A DNA stretch of 33,017 nucleotides from Deltaproteobacteria bacterium (GTDB taxonomy: Bacteria; Desulfobacterota; DSM-4660; Desulfatiglandales; Desulfatiglandaceae), in contig JAFDHL010000011.1 in assembly GCA_019308785.1 (NCBI GenBank), positions 1 to 33,017 on the forward strand, read 5' to 3'. Position numbers and translations under genes: made by a program. Numbering within the stretch: position 1 is the stretch's first letter; each line of letters begins with the position of its first letter. Below the pieces are notes generated by a model. The model was not told the origin of the DNA, did no database searches, and saw only the letters and a program-made list of their open reading frames with translations. Positions 1 to 8,798 of the stretch are shown here, one piece after another.

Positions 1-542
1 AAGGTAAAGTTTCCGGCAATGTCAACTTCATAATAGCCGTCTTCAATGCTCTCAAGGATTGTTCGATATTTCTCCTCACTATCTCGCAGCGCCTCCTCTG
101 CCTGCACTCGCTCTGTGATGTCACGGGCGAAGGTAACTACCTTTTCCACCCGATCTCCGTTACTGAAGACCGGGTAAGCGTTTTGCTCGAAAGACATGCC
201 TTCCCGGTTGTCCTCAAAACTCACGGGCTTGCCCGTCGCGAAAACCAATTCCCACTTTCGCCCCCGCTTTTCGGCCACCTCAGGCGGGAAAAAGTCATAT
301 ATACAACGCCCGATTAAATCTTCCTTCTTGATTCCCAACCGCTCGCAGACAGTCTGGTTGGCCGTAATGACCACGCCTTGACGATCAATAAGGACTATGG
401 TCTCGGCCGTGGCATCCAGGATGGCCCTCATTTCGTCCTCGTTTTTTTGCAGTGCCTCCTCGGCCTGTTTGCGCTTAACAGCTTCGTTTTCTAACTCCTT
501 AATTCTTTGCTCCATTTCTTCATAGGCTGGTTTCTTGGTCAT
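1..542 (-). CDS. PAS-domain sensor protein, N-terminal part (runs off the left edge)
   Basis: The frame is open on the minus strand from an ATG at 542 to the window edge, giving about 180 residues. An N-terminal coiled-coil stretch rich in E, K and Q leads into a PAS domain (about residues 40-150) that ends in the usual FARDITERVQAEEAL linker. A second PAS domain then begins. The first 20 residues resemble those of the hybrid kinase starting at 6652, and a GGAGG sits 7 bases before both ATGs, which fixes this start. It is probably another multi-PAS histidine kinase. The kinase domain is outside the window, so the output is unproven. Confidence 0.85.
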   Translation of the reverse strand, partial: MTKKPAYEEMEQRIKELENEAVKRKQAEEALQKNEDEMRAILDATAETIVLIDRQGVVITANQTVCERLGIKKEDLIGRCIYDFFPPEVAEKRGRKWELVFATGKPVSFEDNREGMSFEQNAYPVFSNGDRVEKVVTFARDITERVQAEEALRDSEEKYRTILESIEDGYYEVDIAGNFT

Positions 543-850
543 TAGAATTCCCTCCAAAGATAAAATCGCTTCATTATTTCATGCGACACGCGTTTGATGC
601 TTTAAAATCAGAACTCCGTGCGTTTCAGTATACCATTCCATTTGTTAACTATTTTGCAGGCTTAAAGCTGAACCCCATTTGCCTTGTTATTTGCTTTCCC
701 CGCGTTCATGTATAGCTGTATAATTATCCCGATAAGATAACAAAATTAAGTTCAGTATATTGTTGGTATCGTTCACTATTATTGGCTTCCTGGGCTTGCC
801 CATTGGGTGACTATTGTTGAATCTGAGGAAGATGATCTGATGAGCCAATT
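543..850. repeat. Duplicated leader/promoter region, copy A
   Basis: This stretch upstream of the PAS protein at 542 aligns by eye over about 300 bases with 6653-6960, upstream of the hybrid kinase at 6652. Long blocks are identical, for example around 610-645 versus 6720-6755. Read on the minus strand, both copies keep a TATACT hexamer (627-632 here), a plausible -10 box about 85 bases before the start codon. No good -35 is visible. No intact ORF is conserved between the copies. Confidence 0.65.
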
Positions 851-1043
851 TCACAGAAATCGTAATTGCAAAGGATTTAAGGATACCAAATGAAAACGTC
901 AATATTCTGTGGTAGTCTGGGCGAATGCATCGACAATAAATCCTTTAACCGACCTAATGCTACGAAGCTGTCATTTTTTATCCCCCAGCACCCCAGCACT
1001 TTCTTATTTGTATTTTTCAATTGCGCTATGATAACGCTATGCT
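851..1043. other. Intergenic DNA with an inverted repeat at the kinase 3' end
   Basis: No gene is seen. A 15-base near-perfect inverted repeat (992-1006 and 1051-1065, centred on CAGCACTTTC/GAAAGTGCTG) overlaps the last codons of the kinase ending at 1044. The minus-strand exit has no T-run, so it is not a convincing terminator. Confidence 0.4.
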
Positions 1044-3326
1044 TCATCGCTTAGAAAGTGCTGGGTCCAATTCTTCCTTAACGGCAAGACCTATTTTTTC
1101 CAAAGTATAAGGCTTCTTTATGTATTTTCCCGCACCCAATCTTTGAGCTTCCTTGACACGATCTGTCTCAGAAAATTCACTTGCGATTATTGCTTTCTGT
1201 CCCGGATGCAATTCAAGAATTCTTTTATACGTCTCAAGTCCATCAATTCCAGGGTCCATTATCATATCCAACACCAAAAGATCTGCTGAATTGTTTTTCA
1301 GATATTTAATAGTTTCCTCACCACTTGAAACAGCTTCAGTGGTGTATCCCAACTTGGCAAGCAACCCACATGCAATGTCTCTTTGATTCTCCTCATCATC
1401 AACAACCAGAATCTTCTCGCCATGTCCCATGTAATCTTCAATTGGAACCTGTCCCTCTTCAGCAGTCACTTCGTCTCTGGTTATTGGAAAGTACAGCTCA
1501 AATGTTATACCGTCTTCACCAGTCTTTACGTTTATGTACCCTTCATGATCTTGAACTGTATTCCATACCACAGCCAATCCTAAACCTGTACCGCTTCTTC
1601 CCATAACCTTCTTTGTATAGAATGGTTCAAAAATCCTTTCAAGGTCTTCTGGAGATATCCCCGGACCATCGTCTGATACGGTCATAACGGCATATTCGCC
1701 CCGGCGTATATCTTCATAACCCTTAATCGGTTCATCTAAATACATATTAATAGTCGATACAATAACGTTACCCCTATCCTCAATTGCCTCCGAAGCATTC
1801 GTAATTAAATTCATTAAACTCTTTTTTATATGGGATGATGAACAACTTATATTCAGAAGGTCGGAATCAAGCTGTGTTTTGAAAGTTATAGATGGACGCA
1901 TTGTAGCCAGTTTCTTGTGTTCCGGAGATTGTAAATATTCTTCTATTACGGTGTTCAAGTTTAAGACTTCTTTACCGGTAGCTACCCCCCTGGCTACAGT
2001 CAGTAAGTCTGAGACAACAGCAGCGGCTCTCTGTCCAGAATTTTGTATTATCTCAATAGGCTTTCTAAGTGGGCTGTCTTCAGGGAGATCCATTAAGAGT
2101 AAATCAGGATAGCTTACAATCCCCGAGAGTATGTTATTCAAATCGTGGGCAATACCTCCCGCCATAAGGCCCAGAGCTTCCATCTTTTGGGATCGCTGTA
2201 GTTGTTCCTGTAACCTTTGTACCTTGCGTTCAGAAAAAACCTTCTCAGTAATATCTCGTCCAGAACCACTTATAAATGGTTCCATTCCCTCTTGTCTCAC
2301 CAACACATTTCGATATTCTATATAGTGCTTTGACCTATCCTTAGCTAAGTAGATGGTTACTCCATCAATAGAGCCTTTTTCTTTGATTTGTTGCAGGTAT
2401 TCCTCTTTGAAGGCCTGCCGGTATTTTGGAAGCATAAAATCACTAATGGGACGGCCAATAAGGTCTTTAGGAATGTAACCTAAAGTCTCAGCTGCAGCCC
2501 GGTTTACCGTGATGAATCGGCCCTCAAGGTCGTGTGAATAGATGAAATCGGTAATACTGTTAATTAGCTCACGGTATCGCTCCTCGCTCTCCCGCAGGGT
2601 CTCCTCTGCCTGCTTGCGTTCCTCAACTTCCAATTCCAGTTCTTTTTTTGCGTCTATCAGGTGCGACCGCTCTCTTTCCAAGGTGCTGGTCAAATCCCTT
2701 TCTTTATGATGAATTGAGACAAGGCCCTTAACCAGTACTGCTACGGATATCGCGGCGATCGTGTTCAAAAGCATGAAATTCGCACCTGCAACTATCATCG
2801 CTTCCGTGGTGTTGAAAAATGGAAACGTCTGGCCAAATAGGCCTGCACTGATGAGCCAGCCTATAATCGTAAGACTGATCGCGTTAACGGTTAAGGCCAT
2901 AATCGCGGCTTTTGATCCCAGTAGAACCCCGACAAGGACTGCAAAACCAAACAGCCACGCAGGGCCACCACTCAAGGGGCCAACAAAAATAATTACGACC
3001 AATCCAATAGCATAGACTATCAGCAAGGCTATTGCTGCGCGTATTTCATATCTCAGACGACGTGATAATAGGAGGCTAAGGCCAATTACCCAGGCAAATC
3101 CATTGAAGATCAAAAGACCCCACAAGTTTTCTTTTATCAATAAGGTAATTACGGGCACGAAGGCAAAAAGGGCTAACAATAACCCAGTGAAAATAATCGC
3201 AAATAGAATACGCACCCGCCAGTAAGTGAGGCTGTCTTTCTCTATGACTGAAGAAGGAGCCATCCTATTCATGGCAAAGGCTTGAAATCTTTGGAAGTAA
3301 CCTAGTTTACTTTCGGTCGGTTTCAT
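1044..3326 (-). CDS. Membrane-bound hybrid sensor histidine kinase (PAS, HisKA, HATPase, receiver)
   Basis: A 760-residue membrane sensor kinase. Residues about 38-210 hold roughly six hydrophobic segments. A coiled coil and one PAS domain follow (about 250-365). The dimerisation/phosphoacceptor helix has the box GGIAHDLNNILSG with His394. The ATPase domain shows the N-box NLITNASEAI, DDGPG (about 552-556) and GTGLGLA (about 579-585). A C-terminal receiver (about 638-755) has DD near its start, phospho-acceptor Asp687 in LLVLDMIMD and the conserved Lys in KKPY. There is no DNA-binding output, so phosphotransfer to another protein is expected. An upstream in-frame start exists at 3386, but AGGAAAGG lies correctly before the ATG at 3326, so I chose that. 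The ligand is unknown. Confidence 0.9.
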   Translation of the reverse strand: MKPTESKLGYFQRFQAFAMNRMAPSSVIEKDSLTYWRVRILFAIIFTGLLLALFAFVPVITLLIKENLWGLLIFNGFAWVIGLSLLLSRRLRYEIRAAIALLIVYAIGLVVIIFVGPLSGGPAWLFGFAVLVGVLLGSKAAIMALTVNAISLTIIGWLISAGLFGQTFPFFNTTEAMIVAGANFMLLNTIAAISVAVLVKGLVSIHHKERDLTSTLERERSHLIDAKKELELEVEERKQAEETLRESEERYRELINSITDFIYSHDLEGRFITVNRAAAETLGYIPKDLIGRPISDFMLPKYRQAFKEEYLQQIKEKGSIDGVTIYLAKDRSKHYIEYRNVLVRQEGMEPFISGSGRDITEKVFSERKVQRLQEQLQRSQKMEALGLMAGGIAHDLNNILSGIVSYPDLLLMDLPEDSPLRKPIEIIQNSGQRAAAVVSDLLTVARGVATGKEVLNLNTVIEEYLQSPEHKKLATMRPSITFKTQLDSDLLNISCSSSHIKKSLMNLITNASEAIEDRGNVIVSTINMYLDEPIKGYEDIRRGEYAVMTVSDDGPGISPEDLERIFEPFYTKKVMGRSGTGLGLAVVWNTVQDHEGYINVKTGEDGITFELYFPITRDEVTAEEGQVPIEDYMGHGEKILVVDDEENQRDIACGLLAKLGYTTEAVSSGEETIKYLKNNSADLLVLDMIMDPGIDGLETYKRILELHPGQKAIIASEFSETDRVKEAQRLGAGKYIKKPYTLEKIGLAVKEELDPALSKR

Positions 3327-3553
3327 TAAAGTTATCTTTCCTTTCCTGATGTCCTTAAAAATAGAAAAGCCCACCTCCAAAAGCAAAAAGTGGGCATCTT
3401 AATAGAATTATCTGGCAACCCCGCTACCTTCTCCGTTTCAAAGAGATTAAAGCCGGAGGCTTTGCGTCCCAACCTTTCGGAAGGTTTGCCTTACAGCGCA
3501 ATAATTTGGCCTACTTTTTATATCGGTATCTTGGTTAAAAACTTTAATATCCT

Positions 3554-6500
3554 TCAATCGCCCTTATCTATATCATCCAACGCTTCACGGATCGTCTTAG
3601 CAAGATCCTTCATCACAATAGGCTTCATAAGGAAGCCCTTAATTCCCAGTGTATCAGACTTTCCCTTGGAAATCTTTTCACTGAATCCGGTGCAAAGGAT
3701 AATCGGAATATCAGGGCGGATCTTCATAAGCTCTGCTGACAGTATGTCCCCTGTCATATTCGGCATGGTCATGTCTGTGATAACAAGATCAAATTTTTCT
3801 GGTTGTTCTCGAAATGCCTTTAACGCATCCGTGCTGCTGGTACGTTCAACAACCTGATACCCGAGCCGCTCAAGCATCTGTTTTTCCAGGGAAACGATCT
3901 GCTCCTCATCATCTACCAGCAATATACGTTCATGGCCGGTCGGTAATGCCTCATCGGATACAGTCTCTGATGAAACAGAGGCTTCCTTTATCCGGGGCAA
4001 ATAAACATGGAAAACAGTCCCTTTACCCGGCTCACTGTATACCCGTATATCCCCTCCACAACTTTTAACAATTCCATGGACCACCGCAAGGCCCAACCCG
4101 GTGCCCTTGCCCTTTTCCTTGGTGGTAAAGTAGGGGTCAAAAATGCGATCTATAACAGATTGATCCATTCCATGTCCGGTATCGCCCACCTTCAAACAAA
4201 TGTACGGCCCCGGCTCCATATCCAGACCGGTTAAATCATCAACCGTTAACTCAATTTCGTTCAGGTTTACCTCCAGAGTGCCTCCGGTCTCATCCATGGC
4301 ATGATAGGCGTTGGTACATAGATTCATTACTACTTGATGTATCTGGGTGGGATCTGCCATGACCAGACCGCAGTCTTTTTCTATATTCTGACGTATTCCA
4401 ATGGTAGTGGGCAGGGAAGACCTGATCAGTTTTAATGCTTCCCTTACAACGATTTGAACCTTTAAGGGTTTTAACTCCTGATCCTGTTGACGACTGAAGG
4501 TAAGAATTTGCTGAATCAGATCCCTGGCACGCAATGCACTTCTTAGAATCCCATTTTGATTCCTTCGGACTACGCTGTCTTCAGGCACATCGCCGATTGT
4601 CATCTCTGCATACCCAATAATGGGAAAGAGGATATTGTTAAAATCATGGGCAATGCCACCGGCAAGTGTGCCGATGGCCTCCATCTTTTGGGCCTGCTGG
4701 AGCTGGGCTTCCATTTTCCTCAAGTTGGTAGTATCTCTAAAAACAGTCATCTTTGAAATAGATCCATCTTCGTGAACAATAGGCAAACTGGAAACATGGT
4801 AAGAGCGGTTATCCTTCGGGCTGACAATATCTGACTCAAAGGATTCACCTTGTAGTATCTTATTGTGCATACACCATGGGCATTTTTCGTCCAGGTCGTG
4901 TATGGCTTTGAAACAATTTTCTCCTGTGGCATCACGGCCTGTCCTTTTGGTCATGGCAGGATTCATATATTCAATTCTATAATCCGGCGAGCAAATATAG
5001 ACCGGCTCCTTCATCGATTCCATCATCGACCGGTATTTCTCTTCGCTTTCCTTCAGTGCGTCTTCCGTGCGCTTGATATCGGTTATGTCCTGTACTGTTC
5101 CAATTGAGCGTAACGGATGGCCATCCTTATCGTATTCAGTACGGCAGATTTCATTCACATATTTAACCGTCCCATCTTTAAGTAATAGGCGATGAACAAT
5201 ATTGTAGGGAGTCTTTTTTTTCACAGAATCAGTATAAGATTTATCAACCAATTCCCTGTCATCAGGGTGCACTGCATCAATAAACGCTCCATAAGAGGCA
5301 TCAAATTCCATCGGATCGATTTCAAAAAGAGAATAAATTCCATCCGACCAGTACAGGCTATTTGAAACCAAATCCAGTTCCCACTGCCCTAAACGTGCAA
5401 TGTTTTGGGATTCTCTAAGTCTTTCTTCACTCTCCCGCAGTGTTCTCTCTGCTCGCTTGCGCTCGGAGATGTCAATGATAAAGCCTTCGATATATCCATA
5501 CTGGGGATAAATGATCCCACTTACCTCTACATGTATATGCGATCCATCTCTCCGAAATTCCTCAATTTCAAATCCATCAACTTTGCCATTTTTTCTTAGC
5601 AGTTTTAGCAGCTCTTCGCGACGTTCGGGATTTACATAACTTTTCGAGGTGTAAAATTCTTCTTTGAGCTCTGCCACTGTTTCATAGCCAAAGATTCTTG
5701 CGAAAGCTAAGTTCGCTTCAAGGACTTTGCCCTCCTCGATTGTTGTCCGGTACATGCCGACCATTGCTGTATTAAATAGACTACGATATTTTTCTTCGCT
5801 CCCCTGCAACGCCTCCTCGACTCGCTTGCGTTCGGTAATGTCATCATAGACCGCAACAATTTCACCTGAAGGTAACTTGTAGACATAGTTTTCTCTCCAG
5901 CCAGCAATTCTCTGGTCCTTGTACAAGGAGATAGGTTGATCTTCGGGCTTGCCTGTCTCCCAAACCCTCTTAAAAACATCAAAAAGGCCAAATTCCTTAA
6001 CCTCTGGAAACACCTCAAGGACACTTTTACCTATAAGATCTTCTTTTTTAATGTTTTCAATCAGCTCCGCAGCCCGGTTGAAATCTTTAAAGATAAAATC
6101 ATTTCCATTATCTTTTGCTTCATAAATCGCAACACCGCTACTTATGTTGTCGAAAAGTTTACGGAAGCGCTCATCGCTCTCCCGCAGCGCCTCCTCCTCT
6201 CGCTTTCGTTTGGAGATATCCCGATAAATCCCATAAGCGCCTATCACTTTTCCATCTATGATTATCGGCACACCAATGAATTCAACGTCTATATATGCCC
6301 CGTCTTTCCTCTGTCGTTTACCTGATCCATGAATCGCCTTCCCCCTAAGGGTTTCTTTTGTATATGATATGGCATCTTCAATGTATTCTTGACCAGCAAT
6401 AAGTTCATCAAGATTTATTCCAACCATCTCAGATTCTTTAAAATAAAAAAGTTTCTCAAAATCTCGGTTACATGAAATAATATTATGCCCTTCATCAAGG

Positions 6501-6652
6501 GTCACTATGGCTAACGAGCTGTACTCAATTAATGAGTCTAAACGTCTTTTTTGAAGGTTTAAATCCTCTTCAGCTCGTTTACGTTTAAAGAATTCTTTCT
6601 CTAACTCCTCAACCCTTTGCTCCAATTCTTCATACGTTGGTTTTCCGGACAT
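3554..6652 (-). CDS. Soluble five-PAS hybrid sensor histidine kinase with C-terminal receiver
   Basis: A 1032-residue cytoplasmic sensor kinase without clear membrane segments. Five PAS domains lie in tandem (roughly 35-150, 160-275, 285-400, 413-525, 537-647), joined by short linkers of the type ESEEKYRS. The fifth contains CFKAIHDLDEKCPWC, a cysteine cluster that could bind metal or sense redox. The kinase core follows: LAGGIAHDFNNIL with His669, N-box NLCTNAYHAMD, GDTGHGMD, and GKGTGLGLAVVHG. A terminal receiver has VDDEE and phospho-Asp960 in LVITDMTMPN. The ATG at 6652 is preferred to 6667 because GGAGG precedes it and the paralogue at 542 starts at the matching residue. The tandem arrangement with the kinase at 3326 suggests a sensory cluster, but no cognate regulator lies next to it. 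Confidence 0.92.
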   Translation of the reverse strand: MSGKPTYEELEQRVEELEKEFFKRKRAEEDLNLQKRRLDSLIEYSSLAIVTLDEGHNIISCNRDFEKLFYFKESEMVGINLDELIAGQEYIEDAISYTKETLRGKAIHGSGKRQRKDGAYIDVEFIGVPIIIDGKVIGAYGIYRDISKRKREEEALRESDERFRKLFDNISSGVAIYEAKDNGNDFIFKDFNRAAELIENIKKEDLIGKSVLEVFPEVKEFGLFDVFKRVWETGKPEDQPISLYKDQRIAGWRENYVYKLPSGEIVAVYDDITERKRVEEALQGSEEKYRSLFNTAMVGMYRTTIEEGKVLEANLAFARIFGYETVAELKEEFYTSKSYVNPERREELLKLLRKNGKVDGFEIEEFRRDGSHIHVEVSGIIYPQYGYIEGFIIDISERKRAERTLRESEERLRESQNIARLGQWELDLVSNSLYWSDGIYSLFEIDPMEFDASYGAFIDAVHPDDRELVDKSYTDSVKKKTPYNIVHRLLLKDGTVKYVNEICRTEYDKDGHPLRSIGTVQDITDIKRTEDALKESEEKYRSMMESMKEPVYICSPDYRIEYMNPAMTKRTGRDATGENCFKAIHDLDEKCPWCMHNKILQGESFESDIVSPKDNRSYHVSSLPIVHEDGSISKMTVFRDTTNLRKMEAQLQQAQKMEAIGTLAGGIAHDFNNILFPIIGYAEMTIGDVPEDSVVRRNQNGILRSALRARDLIQQILTFSRQQDQELKPLKVQIVVREALKLIRSSLPTTIGIRQNIEKDCGLVMADPTQIHQVVMNLCTNAYHAMDETGGTLEVNLNEIELTVDDLTGLDMEPGPYICLKVGDTGHGMDQSVIDRIFDPYFTTKEKGKGTGLGLAVVHGIVKSCGGDIRVYSEPGKGTVFHVYLPRIKEASVSSETVSDEALPTGHERILLVDDEEQIVSLEKQMLERLGYQVVERTSSTDALKAFREQPEKFDLVITDMTMPNMTGDILSAELMKIRPDIPIILCTGFSEKISKGKSDTLGIKGFLMKPIVMKDLAKTIREALDDIDKGD

Positions 6653-6960
6653 TAGAAGCTCCTCCAAAGATAAAATCGCTTCATTATTTCATACGATACG
6701 GCTTTGATGCTTTTAAAATCAGAACTCCGTGCGTTTCAGTATACCATTCCATTTGTTGACTATTTTACAACTTTAGAGTTGAACCCTGTTTTCCTTATTC
6801 TTTGCTTTCCCCGCGTTCATGTACTCTGTAAATCATATATCAATAAAATAACAAAATCAATTTCAGTATCCAATTAGTATCATTGACTTTTATCGACTTT
6901 CAAGGCTTGCCCATTGGGACTATACTGGAAGTTGACGGTGATGATCTGATGATGACAGGA
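6653..6960. repeat. Duplicated leader/promoter region, copy B
   Basis: Counterpart of 543-850, upstream of the five-PAS kinase. The TATACT hexamer on the minus strand is at 6738-6743, and the flanking 30 bases are almost identical to copy A. The similarity fades towards 6960, where a short plus-strand ORF begins. Confidence 0.65.
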
Positions 6961-7092
6961 GACCTTGAGCCCTATGATTCGGCCGTAATAATCCATTCTT
7001 TTCTGGATACCCCGAACGGATATGAGCTTGCCACTGTATGGACCTTTCTCCACCAGGAAGACTTTCCTTGCCCTGGCATATGTGCCGGATAA
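6883..7092 (+). pseudogene. Short orphan ORF, possible gene remnant (69 codons)
   Basis: The frame opens with ATG ACT TTT ATC GAC and runs to TAA. It lacks a ribosome binding site (upstream is AT-rich) and starts inside the duplicated leader. The predicted peptide has a sensible composition (GLPIGTILEVDGDD, then an acidic stretch). In copy A the matching DNA (about 770-850) has lost the frame. I do not recognise a family. It may be a decayed gene end that travelled with the duplication, or chance. Confidence 0.2.
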
Positions 7093-7109
7093 CGGATAAT
7101 TAAATTTGA

Positions 7110-7394
7110 TTAAGGACTGTCTTCTTTTCTCCCTTTTTCCTTTCCCTTTCTCTCAGGTGATTCTTTCCCGCTTTTGAAAGCAACCCAGCATATCCCTCCT
7201 ACAGCTCCAACTATCAAACATTGAATAGAAAGCAGCGCTATATTCACTTTTGCATAATCTTTAAAGGTACTGGCAACAAACCTGTAACCTATGTGACAAC
7301 CAGCCGGAACTGCACCATGGAATGGAGGGAATAATAACAGCAATAAAAGAATGGCTGCGGTAGCTAATAAAACTATCATCTGCTTTTTATTCAT
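7110..7394 (-). CDS. Small membrane protein with two transmembrane segments
   Basis: A 94-residue protein. It has a hydrophobic helix at about residues 8-26 (LLATAAILLLLLLFPPF), a short loop with a single Cys, a second helix at about 50-72, and a strongly charged Lys/Glu/Arg-rich tail facing the cytoplasm by the positive-inside rule. GGAGG stands 8 bases before the ATG. The function is unknown. It is separated from its neighbours by intergenic DNA and appears monocistronic. Confidence 0.7.
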   Translation of the reverse strand: MNKKQMIVLLATAAILLLLLLFPPFHGAVPAGCHIGYRFVASTFKDYAKVNIALLSIQCLIVGAVGGICWVAFKSGKESPERKGKEKGRKEDSP

Positions 7395-7476
7395 AATATC
7401 CGCCTCCTCTATTCTCTTGAATGTTTAGGCCAACCGCTCCTTTGCCTCATCACCGCAACCACAAAGGACCCGAGTA

Positions 7477-7523
7477 AGACACCCACGGACTCACGCCCGT
7501 GGTCCTCTGCGTGTTCTTGATAG
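7477..7523. repeat. Dispersed hairpin repeat, copy 1
   Basis: A 47-base unit with an 8-bp stem CCACGGAC/GCCCGTGG (one mismatch) around a TCAC loop, followed by a conserved tail ending GTTCTTGATAG. A near-identical copy lies at 20205-20251 with a perfect stem. It resembles REP-type palindromes. No transposase is nearby. Confidence 0.7.
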
Positions 7524-7571
7524 ACCTTCATGCCCCTCTTTTGATGGCAAGAGTGAAAAGAGTATCGGCAT

Positions 7572-8615
7572 TTACACGAGAATGACAATATCATTCTTGA
7601 ACTTATCTGAATCCAGTCTGAGATCTATACGAACCAGTTCTTTACCATTCCACTTCTTCGAGTTGTCCTCGTGCGGGAGCTTTTCGATGAGATATGTGAT
7701 ACCCCACTTGTTCAAAAAGTACTCTGTATCCTTTTCTATCTGCTCCATCCTGAGGCGGTATTTGCTGTGATAAGCATCTTTTCTGTCCACCTTTGAGTAG
7801 TCATGATTGTGAATAGCTTCGGCATCAGGGCAATAATAGATTTTATACCTGCCCTTTCTGATGATCAGGGAAAGGTCCTTATCTTCGTTTGCAATAAAAA
7901 TTCCTTTACCATCGACCATATCATCAAAGCCCCCAACCTCGAATAAGACTTTACGTTTAGCCAAGAGAGCTGTCGTAGTATACCATGGCGCCTCTCCCCC
8001 TCTCATAACAAGACGATCATGCCTTTGTAAGTTTGCCATCGGTCCCGACTTGGTGAGCCCAATCCCATATATTTTGCCATCTTTTTCAAGTGTGATTGTA
8101 TGGCAGCCGCAGTAATGGACATTCTCGATCTCTGCCTTCAAAAACTTTGCTCCAACCAATCCGATTTGTTCATCTTTCTCTGCGGCCTTCTTCAGATGTT
8201 TTAGCCACGCGGGCAGTACCAAAACATCATTGTCCATCAGGACGACGTATTCTCCCCTTGAAAAGTAAATGCCTTGATTTCGTTGTCCTGTTGTGCCGGT
8301 GCTCTTTTTGTTGTGTATGACGTGGATATTCCTGTGTGCATCCTCGAGAGCCGTGATGATTTTCAGTGTTTCTTTGGTCGAGCCAACATCACTTAGGATT
8401 ATCTCAAACGGTTCCAGCGTGTTTTCGAAAATCGATTCCACGCACCGCCTGGTATCGTTTCCCCTTTCTGCAGAAATAATGATGACTGATGTCAGATCAA
8501 TGAAAGGGAAGCTGTGCTCTTTTCCATACTGATCTAAAGCTGTCGTTCGGTCAAGATTCAGCGAATTGCCGTGTCGGTCAAGAAATGAATATCTATTGGC
8601 TATGTCAACAAGCAT
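7572..8615 (-). CDS. Glycosyltransferase family 2 protein
   Basis: A 347-residue GT-A fold enzyme expected to transfer a sugar from a nucleotide donor, probably to a cell-surface glycan or lipid. The GT2 core starts at about residue 42 with TSVIIISAERGNDTRRCVES, then GTTGQRNQGIYFSRGEYVVLMDNDV, where Asp128-x-Asp130 is the metal/nucleotide-binding DxD. A later NEDKDLSLIIRKGRYKIYYCPDA segment (about 243-262) matches the acceptor-side ED motif seen in rhamnosyltransferase-like GT2 proteins. No membrane segment is present. AAGAGGAA precedes the ATG. The next gene downstream in reading direction is the small membrane protein; no sugar cluster surrounds it except the broken galT. Donor and acceptor cannot be inferred. 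Confidence 0.85.
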   Translation of the reverse strand: MLVDIANRYSFLDRHGNSLNLDRTTALDQYGKEHSFPFIDLTSVIIISAERGNDTRRCVESIFENTLEPFEIILSDVGSTKETLKIITALEDAHRNIHVIHNKKSTGTTGQRNQGIYFSRGEYVVLMDNDVLVLPAWLKHLKKAAEKDEQIGLVGAKFLKAEIENVHYCGCHTITLEKDGKIYGIGLTKSGPMANLQRHDRLVMRGGEAPWYTTTALLAKRKVLFEVGGFDDMVDGKGIFIANEDKDLSLIIRKGRYKIYYCPDAEAIHNHDYSKVDRKDAYHSKYRLRMEQIEKDTEYFLNKWGITYLIEKLPHEDNSKKWNGKELVRIDLRLDSDKFKNDIVILV

Positions 8616-8798
8616 CGTAGTTCCTCTTAAAGGTTTACTTTACAATCCTTCCGAAGTGATCTTATTTTTTCCTGTGGATCAAGGGTGAGAGAATCGCCTC
8701 CTGCCATGCCTTTCTCTTCCATGTTAAGTATGTTAGATAACCACTACTGACGAAATCTTTTTGTGGCGCTTTTAGATTTCTAAAGGGGTCTGGATCAA

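Noticed and set aside
1153-3015. Several plus-strand ORFs of 60-90 codons inside the first hybrid kinase
   Set aside because: They lie antisense to well-supported kinase domains, lack ribosome binding sites and give low-complexity peptides.
7409-7594. A 61-codon minus-strand ORF overlapping the glycosyltransferase end
   Set aside because: It runs through the dispersed hairpin repeat and has no coding features.
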